Part shown: in pieces, positions 46,995 through 53,870 of the stretch
Layout: each line of letters starts with the position of its first letter
How positions within the stretch are numbered: position 1 is the first letter of the stretch
The notes under the pieces: model-generated
The model's database searches: none
Told to the model about the DNA's origin: nothing
What the model saw: the letters and a program-made list of their open reading frames with translations, nothing else
Made by a program: the position numbers and the translations under genes
Origin: Nocardioides sp. Root122
GTDB taxonomy: Bacteria > Actinomycetota > Actinomycetes > Propionibacteriales > Nocardioidaceae
Length of the DNA stretch: 64,000 nt
Direction: 5' to 3'
Assembly (NCBI RefSeq): GCF_001425025.1
Contig: NZ_LMDE01000001.1
Coordinates: 292,751-356,750, forward strand

Positions 46995-47758
46995 GGCGCG
47001 CCCAGCGCCTCCTCCGGCACGCCCAGCGGGTGGGGCGCGACCTCGCCACGCAGGTCGGCGACCCGTGCGACGAGCTCGGCCATCACCTCGTCGGCCGCCC
47101 GCCGCACCGTCGCGTCGTCGACCTCCGCGTCACCGGTGACGCCTGCGAGACGGCGTACGTCGATGGGCTCGCCCACCTCGATCCGCACGATCGGCCGGGT
47201 GAGCACGTTGCCCAGCAACCGGCCGAGGATGCGGCGCCTGCCGACGACCCGGTGCGCGCCGACCATCGCGACGGGCACGACGGGCGCGCCCGTGCGCAGC
47301 GCCAGGCGGACGGCGCCGGTCTTGCTGCGCTCGGGCCACTGGTCGGGGTCGCGGGTGATCCGTCCCTCGGGGAAGAGCCCCACGGCCTCGCCCGCGGCGA
47401 GCGCCTCGGCGGCGGCGTCGAGCGAGCCGGCCGCGCTGCTCGTGCCCCGCAGGACGGGGATGAAGCCGAGGCGCCGGACGACCGGTCCGACGAGCCCGGA
47501 GCGGAAAGCGCCGCCGGTGGCCATCAGCCGCAGTGAGCGACCGAGGCGACGGCCGACGAGGGCGAGCAGGATGCCGTCGGCGAAGCTGGTGTGGTTGGAG
47601 ACCACGATGACCGGGCCGTCCGGGAGCTCGTGGCTCGGCACGTGCCGGCGGGTGAGCTCGACCCGGCTGACGAGGGAGACCACGGTGCCGAGGAGGCCGG
47701 CGGCGACGGCGTAGAGGAGGGCGGCGCGCAGTCCGGGGCGTTGCCAGGAGGAGTCCAT
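46985..47758 (-). CDS. PlsC-type 1-acylglycerol-3-phosphate acyltransferase
   Basis: A 257-aa protein. After one N-terminal membrane helix come the acyltransferase blocks: VSNHTSFAD (H-x4-D catalytic pair), GGAFRSGLVGP, LFPEGRITRDPD (substrate-binding FPEG) and VPVAMVG. Such enzymes add a second acyl chain in phosphatidic acid synthesis; paralogues may act on other lipids. The ATG at 47758 has GGAGGAG close upstream. Confidence 0.88.
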   Translation of the reverse strand: MDSSWQRPGLRAALLYAVAAGLLGTVVSLVSRVELTRRHVPSHELPDGPVIVVSNHTSFADGILLALVGRRLGRSLRLMATGGAFRSGLVGPVVRRLGFIPVLRGTSSAAGSLDAAAEALAAGEAVGLFPEGRITRDPDQWPERSKTGAVRLALRTGAPVVPVAMVGAHRVVGRRRILGRLLGNVLTRPIVRIEVGEPIDVRRLAGVTGDAEVDDATVRRAADEVMAELVARVADLRGEVAPHPLGVPEEALGAPQE

Positions 47759-47850
47759 GCGCCGAGTGTCGGGCACCGGACGCCGCCGCGCCCTCGGTAT
47801 CCGCACTCAGATCGTGCGGCCCGCGTGGGCCATCCGCCGGACGCTCGGCG

Positions 47851-48636
47851 TCAGGCCGCCCAGTGCCCCGGACGCCGCAGCCCGGCGGGCAGCACGGTGG
47901 CGGCGTCGCCGATGGCCGCGTTGACCTGCGGCTGGGTGAGGAAGAGCGTGGTGGACAGGTCGCAGCCGCGTAGGTCGGCGTCGCGCAGGTCGGCACCCAG
48001 CAGGTCGGCGTCCGTCAGGTCGGCCTCGCGGAGGTTCGCGCGGATGAGGACCGCGCCGCGGAAGGTCCAGCCGCGGTGGTCGCCCGCCAGCGTGCGGCCG
48101 GCCAGGTCGGCGCGCGTGAGGTCGGCCGTGGCGGGGTGCGAGCGGCGTACGCGCGTGCTGGCCTCGGCGAGCAGGTCGCCGACGCGCGCGTGCAGCTCGT
48201 CGAGGTCGAAGGTCAGCACCGACTCGGGGTCACGCCCGGTCACCGCCTCGACCTCGGTCCGGGCCGCGTCGGCGGCCGGGTGGGGGGAGCGCCGGGAGAC
48301 CTCGGTCAGGTGGACGAGCATCTCGTGCAGCTGGCGCATCACCGACAGGACCGCGGCCATCTCGGGGAGGTTGTCCTGCTCACGCCACGAGACGCCGGCG
48401 TAGGTCACCTGGGAGACCTGCTGGCCGGCGCCGAAGCACTCGAAGACGGTGCACCCGGGCCAGCCGTCCTGGCGCAGGGTGGCGTGGACGCGGCAGCGGT
48501 CGTCGTCGGCGAGGTTCAGGCACGGCGTGCCGCCCGGCTTGTCGACGCCGAAGCCCGCGGAGGCGGAGAAGGGGAGCAGGACGCAGCAGAGCCCGAAGCA
48601 CTGCGAGCAGTCGGAGGAGAGCTCGGGTGACGCCAC
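47851..48636 (-). CDS. Pentapeptide-repeat protein with Cys-rich N-terminus
   Basis: A 261-aa protein. Residues 8-75 have many Cys (SDCSQCFGLCCVLL, GGTPCLNL, DRCRVH, GCTVFECFGAG), like the CxxC(x)nCC zinc/iron-sulphur-like segment seen in YkgJ-type proteins. Residues about 165-235 are pentapeptide repeats A(D/N)LxxADL (TADLTRADL, LREADLTDADLLGADLRDADL) that form a right-handed beta-helix. Start GTG 48636. Pentapeptide proteins may mimic DNA or serve as scaffolds; the function here is open. Confidence 0.8.
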   Translation of the reverse strand: MASPELSSDCSQCFGLCCVLLPFSASAGFGVDKPGGTPCLNLADDDRCRVHATLRQDGWPGCTVFECFGAGQQVSQVTYAGVSWREQDNLPEMAAVLSVMRQLHEMLVHLTEVSRRSPHPAADAARTEVEAVTGRDPESVLTFDLDELHARVGDLLAEASTRVRRSHPATADLTRADLAGRTLAGDHRGWTFRGAVLIRANLREADLTDADLLGADLRDADLRGCDLSTTLFLTQPQVNAAIGDAATVLPAGLRRPGHWAA

Positions 48637-48677
48637 CGGCGCATCGTGCCAGACGGGCGGTGGGGCCCGCGTGGGAC

Positions 48678-48773
48678 TCAGTACCAGTTGTGCTCGATCG
48701 CCAGGGCGTTGAGGAACGCCAGGACGAGGAAGACGCTCACGATCACCCGGTTGTCGAAGATCAGCTTGCCCAT
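48678..48773 (-). CDS. 31-aa single-pass membrane peptide
   Basis: An ATG-initiated frame of 32 codons encodes MGKLIFDNRVIV, then a hydrophobic helix (VSVFLVLAFLNALAI) and a polar end EHNWY. The composition is far from random for G+C-rich DNA and matches small membrane proteins. The ribosome site is weak, so it is only moderately supported. Confidence 0.5.
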   Translation of the reverse strand: MGKLIFDNRVIVSVFLVLAFLNALAIEHNWY

Positions 48774-48910
48774 ACCGCAACTCTGCCCGACCGTCTCAGG
48801 AATGGAACAGATGGTCGGTAAAGATTCCGTCTGGACTGCCTCCAGTCCGGGGCCGCCCGGTCGTCGGTCCCGCGCGGAGCGGGAGGTGCGGAGACCCTAG
48901 GCTGGCGTCC

Positions 48911-50407
48911 GTGAGCGCGCTGCTGGTCGCCGGGACGACGTCGGATGCGGGCAAGACCATCGTCACCACCGCCCTGTGCCGGGCGTTCGCCCGACGGGGG
49001 ATCAAGGTCGCGCCCTTCAAGGCGCAGAACATGTCGAACAACTCGATGGTCTGCGCCACCGCTGACGGCCACGGTGCCGAGATCGGTCGGGCGCAGTGGA
49101 TCCAGGCCGTCGCCGCGGGCGCTGATCCGGAGGCCGCCATGAACCCGGTGCTGCTCAAGCCGGGCGGCGACAGGCGCAGCCACGTCGTGGTGATGGGGCA
49201 GCCCGGCGGGACGATCGACTCGAAGGACTTCGTCGGGGGCCGCACGCACCTGCGCGACGCGGCCTACGCCGCGTTCGACGACCTCTCTTCCCGCTACGAC
49301 CTCGTCGTGGTCGAGGGCGCGGGCAGCCCGGCGGAGATCAACCTGCGCGCCGGCGACTACGTCAACATGGGCCTCGCGCAGCACGGCTCGGTGCCGACCG
49401 TCGTGGTCGGCGACATCGACCGGGGCGGGGTGTTCGCCGCGTTCCTCGGGACGGTGGCGCTGCTGTCGGCAGCCGACCAGGCGCTGGTCGCGGGCTTCGT
49501 GGTCAACAAGTTCCGCGGCGACCTCGACCTGCTGCGCCCGGGGCTGACCGAGCTGCGGCAGCTGACCGGCCGCGAGGTGTACGGCGTGCTGCCGTGGCAC
49601 CCCGACCTCTGGCTCGACTCCGAGGACGCGCTCGACCTGGCCGGGCGCCGCGCCCCGGACGAGCAGGCGCGACTGCGCGTCGCCGTGGTGCGGCTGCCGC
49701 GCATCTCCAACTTCACCGACGTCGACGCGATGGGCATCGAGCCGGGCGTCGACGTGGTCTTCGCCTCCGACCCGCGCGCGCTGGCCGGCGCGGACCTCGT
49801 GGTGCTGCCCGGCACGCGGGCGACGCTCTCCGACCTCGACTGGCTGCGCGCCCGCGGGCTCGACCGCGCGGTGCTCGCGCACGCGGCCGCGGGCAAGCCG
49901 GTGCTCGGGATCTGCGGTGGCTTCCAGATGCTGGGGCGGCGGATCACCGACCCGTCCGGGGTCGAGGGCGACGCCGGTGCCGACGTCGAGGGCCTGGGGC
50001 TGCTCGACGTGACGACGACGTTCGCGCCGGACAAGGTGCTGCGGCTGCCTCGTGGCTCCGCCTTCGGTGCGGAGGCTCACGGCTACGAGATCCACCACGG
50101 CCGGGTCACCCGGCACTCCGGCGACGAGTTCCTCGGCGGAGCGCGGTCGGGTGCTGTCTTCGGGACCATGTGGCACGGCAGCCTGGAGGGCGACGACCTG
50201 CGGCGGGCGCTGCTGGCGGAGGTGTCCGCGGCGGCAGGGACGTCGTACGAGCCGGGGGCGGTGAGCTTCGCAGAGATGCGTGAGCGTCGCCTCGACCTGC
50301 TCGGTGACCTGGCCGAGGAGCACCTCGACCTCGACGCCCTGCTGTCGCTCGCGTGGTCGGGCGTGCCGGCCGGTCTTCCGGCGCTGGAGCCGGGAGCGTC
50401 GCGATGA
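48911..50407 (+). CDS. cobQ: Cobyric acid synthase
   Basis: A 498-aa protein. P-loop-like TSDAGKTIVTTALCRAFAR, FKAQNMSNNSMV, VEGAGSPAEINL and the glutaminase half with ILGICGGFQMLGRRI (nucleophile Cys) and a final HGSLEGDDLRRALL His are complete. It amidates carboxylates b, d, e and g of adenosylcobyrinate a,c-diamide using glutamine and ATP. Start GTG 48911; cobK follows with ATGA overlap. Confidence 0.96.
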   Translation: MSALLVAGTTSDAGKTIVTTALCRAFARRGIKVAPFKAQNMSNNSMVCATADGHGAEIGRAQWIQAVAAGADPEAAMNPVLLKPGGDRRSHVVVMGQPGGTIDSKDFVGGRTHLRDAAYAAFDDLSSRYDLVVVEGAGSPAEINLRAGDYVNMGLAQHGSVPTVVVGDIDRGGVFAAFLGTVALLSAADQALVAGFVVNKFRGDLDLLRPGLTELRQLTGREVYGVLPWHPDLWLDSEDALDLAGRRAPDEQARLRVAVVRLPRISNFTDVDAMGIEPGVDVVFASDPRALAGADLVVLPGTRATLSDLDWLRARGLDRAVLAHAAAGKPVLGICGGFQMLGRRITDPSGVEGDAGADVEGLGLLDVTTTFAPDKVLRLPRGSAFGAEAHGYEIHHGRVTRHSGDEFLGGARSGAVFGTMWHGSLEGDDLRRALLAEVSAAAGTSYEPGAVSFAEMRERRLDLLGDLAEEHLDLDALLSLAWSGVPAGLPALEPGASR

Positions 50408-51144
50408 GGGTCCTGCTGCTCGGCGGCACGAGCGAGGCGCGCGAGCTGGCGGTCCTGCTCGTCGAGGCCGGGGTCGACGTGGTGTCGTCGCTGGCCGGCC
50501 GGGTCGAGCGGCCGCGACTGCCCGCCGGGCCCGTGCGGATCGGCGGCTTCGGCGGCGTGTCCGGGTTGTCGGACTGGCTGGTCTCGCACCGGATGGATGC
50601 GGTCGTCGACGCCACCCACCCCTTCGCCGAGGGCATGTCGGCCAACGCGCTCGCCGCCTGCTCGTCCCTCGGCCTGCCGTTGCTGCGGCTCGCACGTCCC
50701 GGGTGGTCCGACGCGCCGGGCGCCGACGGCTGGACCTGGGTCGACGACCACGCCGCTGCGGCCGCGACCGCCGCGTCGTCGGGGCAGCGGCCGTTCCTGA
50801 CCGTGGGGCGGCAGCCGCTCGAGCACTTCGTCTCGCCGCTGGCGGCGGTCCGGGCGGTCGTGCGGGTCGTCGACCCGCCGGAGATCGAGGTCCCGTCGCC
50901 GTGGGAGGTCTACCTCGACCGCGGCCCCTACGACCTCGCCGGGGAGCTGTCGATGATGGCCGAGCACGGCATCGACGTACTTGTCACCAAGGACTCGGGC
51001 GGTCGCTACACCTGGCCGAAGATGGCAGCTGCCGACCAGCTCGGTGTGCCGATCGTGGTCGTGCGGCGCTCCGGTGCGACCGACGGGGTCGAGACCGTGC
51101 CGGACGCGGCTGCTGCGGCGGCGTGGGTCCGGCGGCAGGGCTGA
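50404..51144 (+). CDS. cobK: Precorrin-6A reductase
   Basis: A 246-aa protein. LLLGGTSEARELAVLL (NADPH loop), DATHPFAEGMSANAL, FLTVGRQPLEHF, DRGPYDLAGELSMM and TKDSGGRYTWPKMAAA are the CobK/CbiJ blocks. It reduces precorrin-6A to precorrin-6B with NADPH. Coupled to cobQ by overlap. Confidence 0.95.
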   Translation: MRVLLLGGTSEARELAVLLVEAGVDVVSSLAGRVERPRLPAGPVRIGGFGGVSGLSDWLVSHRMDAVVDATHPFAEGMSANALAACSSLGLPLLRLARPGWSDAPGADGWTWVDDHAAAAATAASSGQRPFLTVGRQPLEHFVSPLAAVRAVVRVVDPPEIEVPSPWEVYLDRGPYDLAGELSMMAEHGIDVLVTKDSGGRYTWPKMAAADQLGVPIVVVRRSGATDGVETVPDAAAAAAWVRRQG

Positions 51145-51172
51145 CGCTGCGCGCGGTCGTATCGTGGAGCGC

Positions 51173-51673
51173 ATGTCGACCCCGGGCCTTGACCCCGCCT
51201 CGCCCCTCAAGCTGCAGTTCCCGCAGTCGCTGGCGGTCTACGACGACTACGCCAAGGCGCAGAAGACCGTCGACTTCCTCGCCGACGCCGAGTTCCCGGT
51301 CGAGCAGCTGATGATCGTCGGCACCGACCTCAAGCGCATCGAGCGCGTCACCGGTCGGCTGACCTGGTCGAAGATCGCCGTCGGCGGCCTGCTCTCCGGG
51401 CTGTGGTTCGGCGTCTTCATCGGCTTGATCTTCGCGCTCTTCACCAACGCCAACCTGGTGTCGGTGCTGCTGAGCACCGCCTTCATGGGGGCGACCTTCG
51501 GTCTGGTGTGGGCGCTCCTCGGCTACGCCTTCACGCGGGGCCAGCGGGACTTCTCCTCGGTCACCCAGGTGGTGGCGACGAAGTACGAGGTGCTGGTCGA
51601 GAACAAGCACGCCGCCCGGGCGCGTGAGCTGCTCGCCGGGCTGCCGGGCGCGCTGCCCGACCCGTTCGCCTGA
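51173..51673 (+). CDS. General stress protein 17M-like (YflT family) membrane protein
   Basis: A 166-aa protein. The N-terminal alpha/beta domain (LAVYDDYAKAQKTVDFLADAEFPVEQLMIVGTDLKRIERVTGR) is the heat-induced stress protein YflT family, followed by two membrane helices (about 75-95 and 100-118) and a soluble C-terminal part. Unknown role. It is on the same strand as cobK but separated by 28 bp and is probably not part of B12 synthesis. Confidence 0.82.
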   Translation: MSTPGLDPASPLKLQFPQSLAVYDDYAKAQKTVDFLADAEFPVEQLMIVGTDLKRIERVTGRLTWSKIAVGGLLSGLWFGVFIGLIFALFTNANLVSVLLSTAFMGATFGLVWALLGYAFTRGQRDFSSVTQVVATKYEVLVENKHAARARELLAGLPGALPDPFA

Positions 51674-51704
51674 GCGCCCGTCGCCCCATCTGCCGACACC
51701 GTGC

Positions 51705-51770
51705 AGGCAGTTCGCTCGCGGGCCGGGCGTGTCCGCGCTCAGGACGGCCGCGACCTCCCGCGAACTGCCT
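51705..51770. repeat. Inverted repeat between convergent genes, possible bidirectional terminator
   Basis: AGGCAGTTCGC at 51705-51715 pairs with GCGAACTGCCT at 51760-51770 (11 bp, loop 44 nt). The right arm lies inside the last codons of cobD, and the left arm is 31 bp past the YflT-like stop. Confidence 0.5.
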
Positions 51771-52704
51771 TCCTGGTGCAGGCAACGAGCGCGGCTGTAG
51801 CGACGGCGCCGGTGCCGACGTGGCGGGCCAGCCGGACCGCGCGGTCGATGTCGTCACGGGTCGGAGGAGGGCCGTCGCCGAGCAGCACGCGGTCCTCGAT
51901 GCCGTAGGCGTAGTGGTTGCGCCCCCCGAGGCGTACGCCGAGCGCGCCGGCGAAGGCGGCCTCCACGACTCCCGCGTTGGGGCTGGGGTGGCGGCGGGCG
52001 TCGCGCGCCCAGGCCTTGAGCGCCGCGGCCGGTGAGCCACCGACGGTGGGCGCGCAGGCGGCGGCGAGCAGTCCACTGAGCCGCGCGCCCGGCAGGTTGA
52101 GCAGGTCGTCGAAGCGGGCCGATGCCCAGCCGAAGCGGCCGTAGCGCTCGCCGTGGTGACCGACCATCGCGTCGAGGGTGTTGACCGCGCGGTAGCCGAG
52201 CAGGGCGGGGACACCCAGCAGCGCACCCCACACGAGGGGAGCGACGACGGCGTCCGAGGTGTTCTCCGCGACCGACTCGACGGTCGCCCGGCTGACCTCG
52301 CCCTCGTCGAGGAGGGAGGTGTCGCGCCCGACGAGGTGCGTCAGCCGCTGGCGGGCCCCGGGGAGGTCGCCCTTCTCGAGCAGCCAGTGGACAGCCATCG
52401 CCTCCCGACCCAGCGAGGTGCCGCCGAGGACGGCCCACGTGGCGGCCGCGGTGACGAGGGTGTGCGCGACCGGGTGGCCGCGCGTGCGCAGCTCCTGGCC
52501 GAGGCCGCCCCCCGTGGCGGCCCCGGCCAGGAGGACCAGGTGGACGACGCCGCGCGCTCGCGAGTCGGCGTACGTCCTGTGCTCGATGGCGGCGGCTGCG
52601 CGGCCGAAGCCGGCGACGGGGTGCCACCGCTGGGGGTCGCCGAAGCGCCTGTCGGCGAGGTGGCCGAGCACGATGCCCAGTGCCCGGCTCACCCCGACGC
52701 TCAC
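51739..52704 (-). CDS. cobD: Adenosylcobinamide-phosphate synthase
   Basis: A 321-aa membrane protein of the CbiB/CobD family. GHLADRRFGDPQRWHPVAGFGR, VGRDTSLLDEGEVSRATVESVAENTSDAVVAPL and PSPNAGVVEAAFAGALGVRLGG are diagnostic. It joins adenosylcobyric acid to the aminopropanol phosphate arm. GTG 52704 overlaps the cbtA stop, so it is co-expressed with cobalt uptake under the riboswitch at 53775-53870. The C-terminal end is embedded in an inverted repeat. Confidence 0.93.
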   Translation of the reverse strand: MSVGVSRALGIVLGHLADRRFGDPQRWHPVAGFGRAAAAIEHRTYADSRARGVVHLVLLAGAATGGGLGQELRTRGHPVAHTLVTAAATWAVLGGTSLGREAMAVHWLLEKGDLPGARQRLTHLVGRDTSLLDEGEVSRATVESVAENTSDAVVAPLVWGALLGVPALLGYRAVNTLDAMVGHHGERYGRFGWASARFDDLLNLPGARLSGLLAAACAPTVGGSPAAALKAWARDARRHPSPNAGVVEAAFAGALGVRLGGRNHYAYGIEDRVLLGDGPPPTRDDIDRAVRLARHVGTGAVATAALVACTRKAVRGRSRPS

Positions 52705-53501
52705 AGCGATGCCGCGAGCTCCTTCCTCGCCTGTGCCGCGCTGTGCTGGCGCCAGGTGCGGTCGACGAGCGCGGTCAGCGCCGCGCCGATGACGGCCCAC
52801 AGGGCGACCAGCGTCAGCAGCGACGCGATCCGGAAGTCCCACAGGAGGCCGGCCGGGAAGCTGCCCAGCTCGTCGATCTTCGGGAAGGCGAGCGCGGCGA
52901 CGGCGACCACGGCGACGTACGTCGCTGCGCCGGCGAGGACGCCCGGCACCCCGGTCCACCGTCGAGCGGCCCGGCGGGCCACGGCGACCGCGGCGAGCAC
53001 GCCGAGCACCGAGACCGCGAGGAACCCGAAGTAGACGGCCGTCCGGCTGTCGATCGTCTCGCCGGAGCCGACGGCGGGTGGGGTGGCGGGGTACTTCAGG
53101 AACGGCACCACGCTGAACGACACCGCGGCCAAGAGCGCCATGACTGCCGTGCTCGCGGCCGGTCGGAGCCCGCCGAGCCGGCCGAGACCGGCGGCGGCGA
53201 GCAGCCCGGTGAAGCCGCCGAGCACGACGCCGAGGGCGAGCGTGCCGGTGGCTAGCCCGAGGGTGGACTGGGTGGTGCGGGAGACGACGGCTTCGTCGCC
53301 GTGGGAGTGGCCGGCCGCGTCCTGGGACGGGTCGGCGTGCGTGTGGTCGTGCCCGTCGGAGGCCGGGGCGCCGGCAACCTCTTCGAGGGCGATGGCCTTG
53401 TCGATCTGCGGTTCACCGACGGTGTACGCCACGACGAACGCAGCGATGCCGGCGAGCAGACCAGCGAGAAGACCGTGGACCAGGAAGGTGCGGGTGGTCA
53501 T
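52701..53501 (-). CDS. cbtA: CbtA, predicted cobalt transporter subunit
   Basis: A 266-aa protein with five or six membrane helices. An extracytoplasmic His/Asp-rich loop (GHDHTHADPSQDAAGHSHGD, residues 50-69) is a plausible metal-binding site. KIDELGSFPAGLLWDFRIASL near the end is typical of CbtA. CbtAB are known as B12-riboswitch-controlled predicted cobalt transporters. It lies between cbtB and cobD. Confidence 0.9.
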   Translation of the reverse strand: MTTRTFLVHGLLAGLLAGIAAFVVAYTVGEPQIDKAIALEEVAGAPASDGHDHTHADPSQDAAGHSHGDEAVVSRTTQSTLGLATGTLALGVVLGGFTGLLAAAGLGRLGGLRPAASTAVMALLAAVSFSVVPFLKYPATPPAVGSGETIDSRTAVYFGFLAVSVLGVLAAVAVARRAARRWTGVPGVLAGAATYVAVVAVAALAFPKIDELGSFPAGLLWDFRIASLLTLVALWAVIGAALTALVDRTWRQHSAAQARKELAASL

Positions 53502-53510
53502 CCCCGGCCG

Positions 53511-53726
53511 TCAGTGGCAGGGGAAGCCGAGCAGGTGCCGGCCGTCGTGGACCCACTCGTGGATCGCGGTGCCCTCGGGGATGGTGATCGCGCCCTGCAC
53601 CGAGCTGATCAGCACCAGCACGGTGAGGGCGAACAGTGCGCCGAGGGCGAGCCAGGGAGCGAGCTCCCGGACGGGGATGGCCAGCTCGGAGGGAGCGGCA
53701 ACAGGGGTGGCGAAGGCGTGGGCCAT
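53511..53726 (-). CDS. cbtB: CbtB, small cobalt transporter subunit
   Basis: A 71-aa protein with one membrane helix (residues 27-46) and a C-terminal His-rich end (HEWVHDGRHLLGFPCH), the CbtB signature. The ATG at 53726 has GGAGAC upstream. First gene after the cobalamin riboswitch. Confidence 0.92.
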   Translation of the reverse strand: MAHAFATPVAAPSELAIPVRELAPWLALGALFALTVLVLISSVQGAITIPEGTAIHEWVHDGRHLLGFPCH

Positions 53727-53774
53727 GGTGTCTCCTTCGGGATGAAAGCGTCCCGGGTTGATGGGGAGTGACTT

Positions 53775-53870
53775 CCAGTCCGTCGGGTCTGACTTCACCG
53801 CTCAGAGCGGTGTCACAGTAGCGCCACTGCGCCGGATTCCCACCGGCTTCCTCAGGACTGGGTGGAGCGA
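53775..53870 (-). promoter_or_regulatory. Cobalamin riboswitch controlling cbtB-cbtA-cobD
   Basis: On the minus strand, GAAGCCGGTGGGAATCCGGC with a following GCAGT...CTACTGTGACACC form the conserved core. GAAGTCAGACCCGACGG (53780-53796) is the B12 box region. The cbtB ATG follows 49 nt later. The aptamer contains the last codons and the TGA (53802-53804) of the upstream cobB-cobC gene. Confidence 0.85.
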
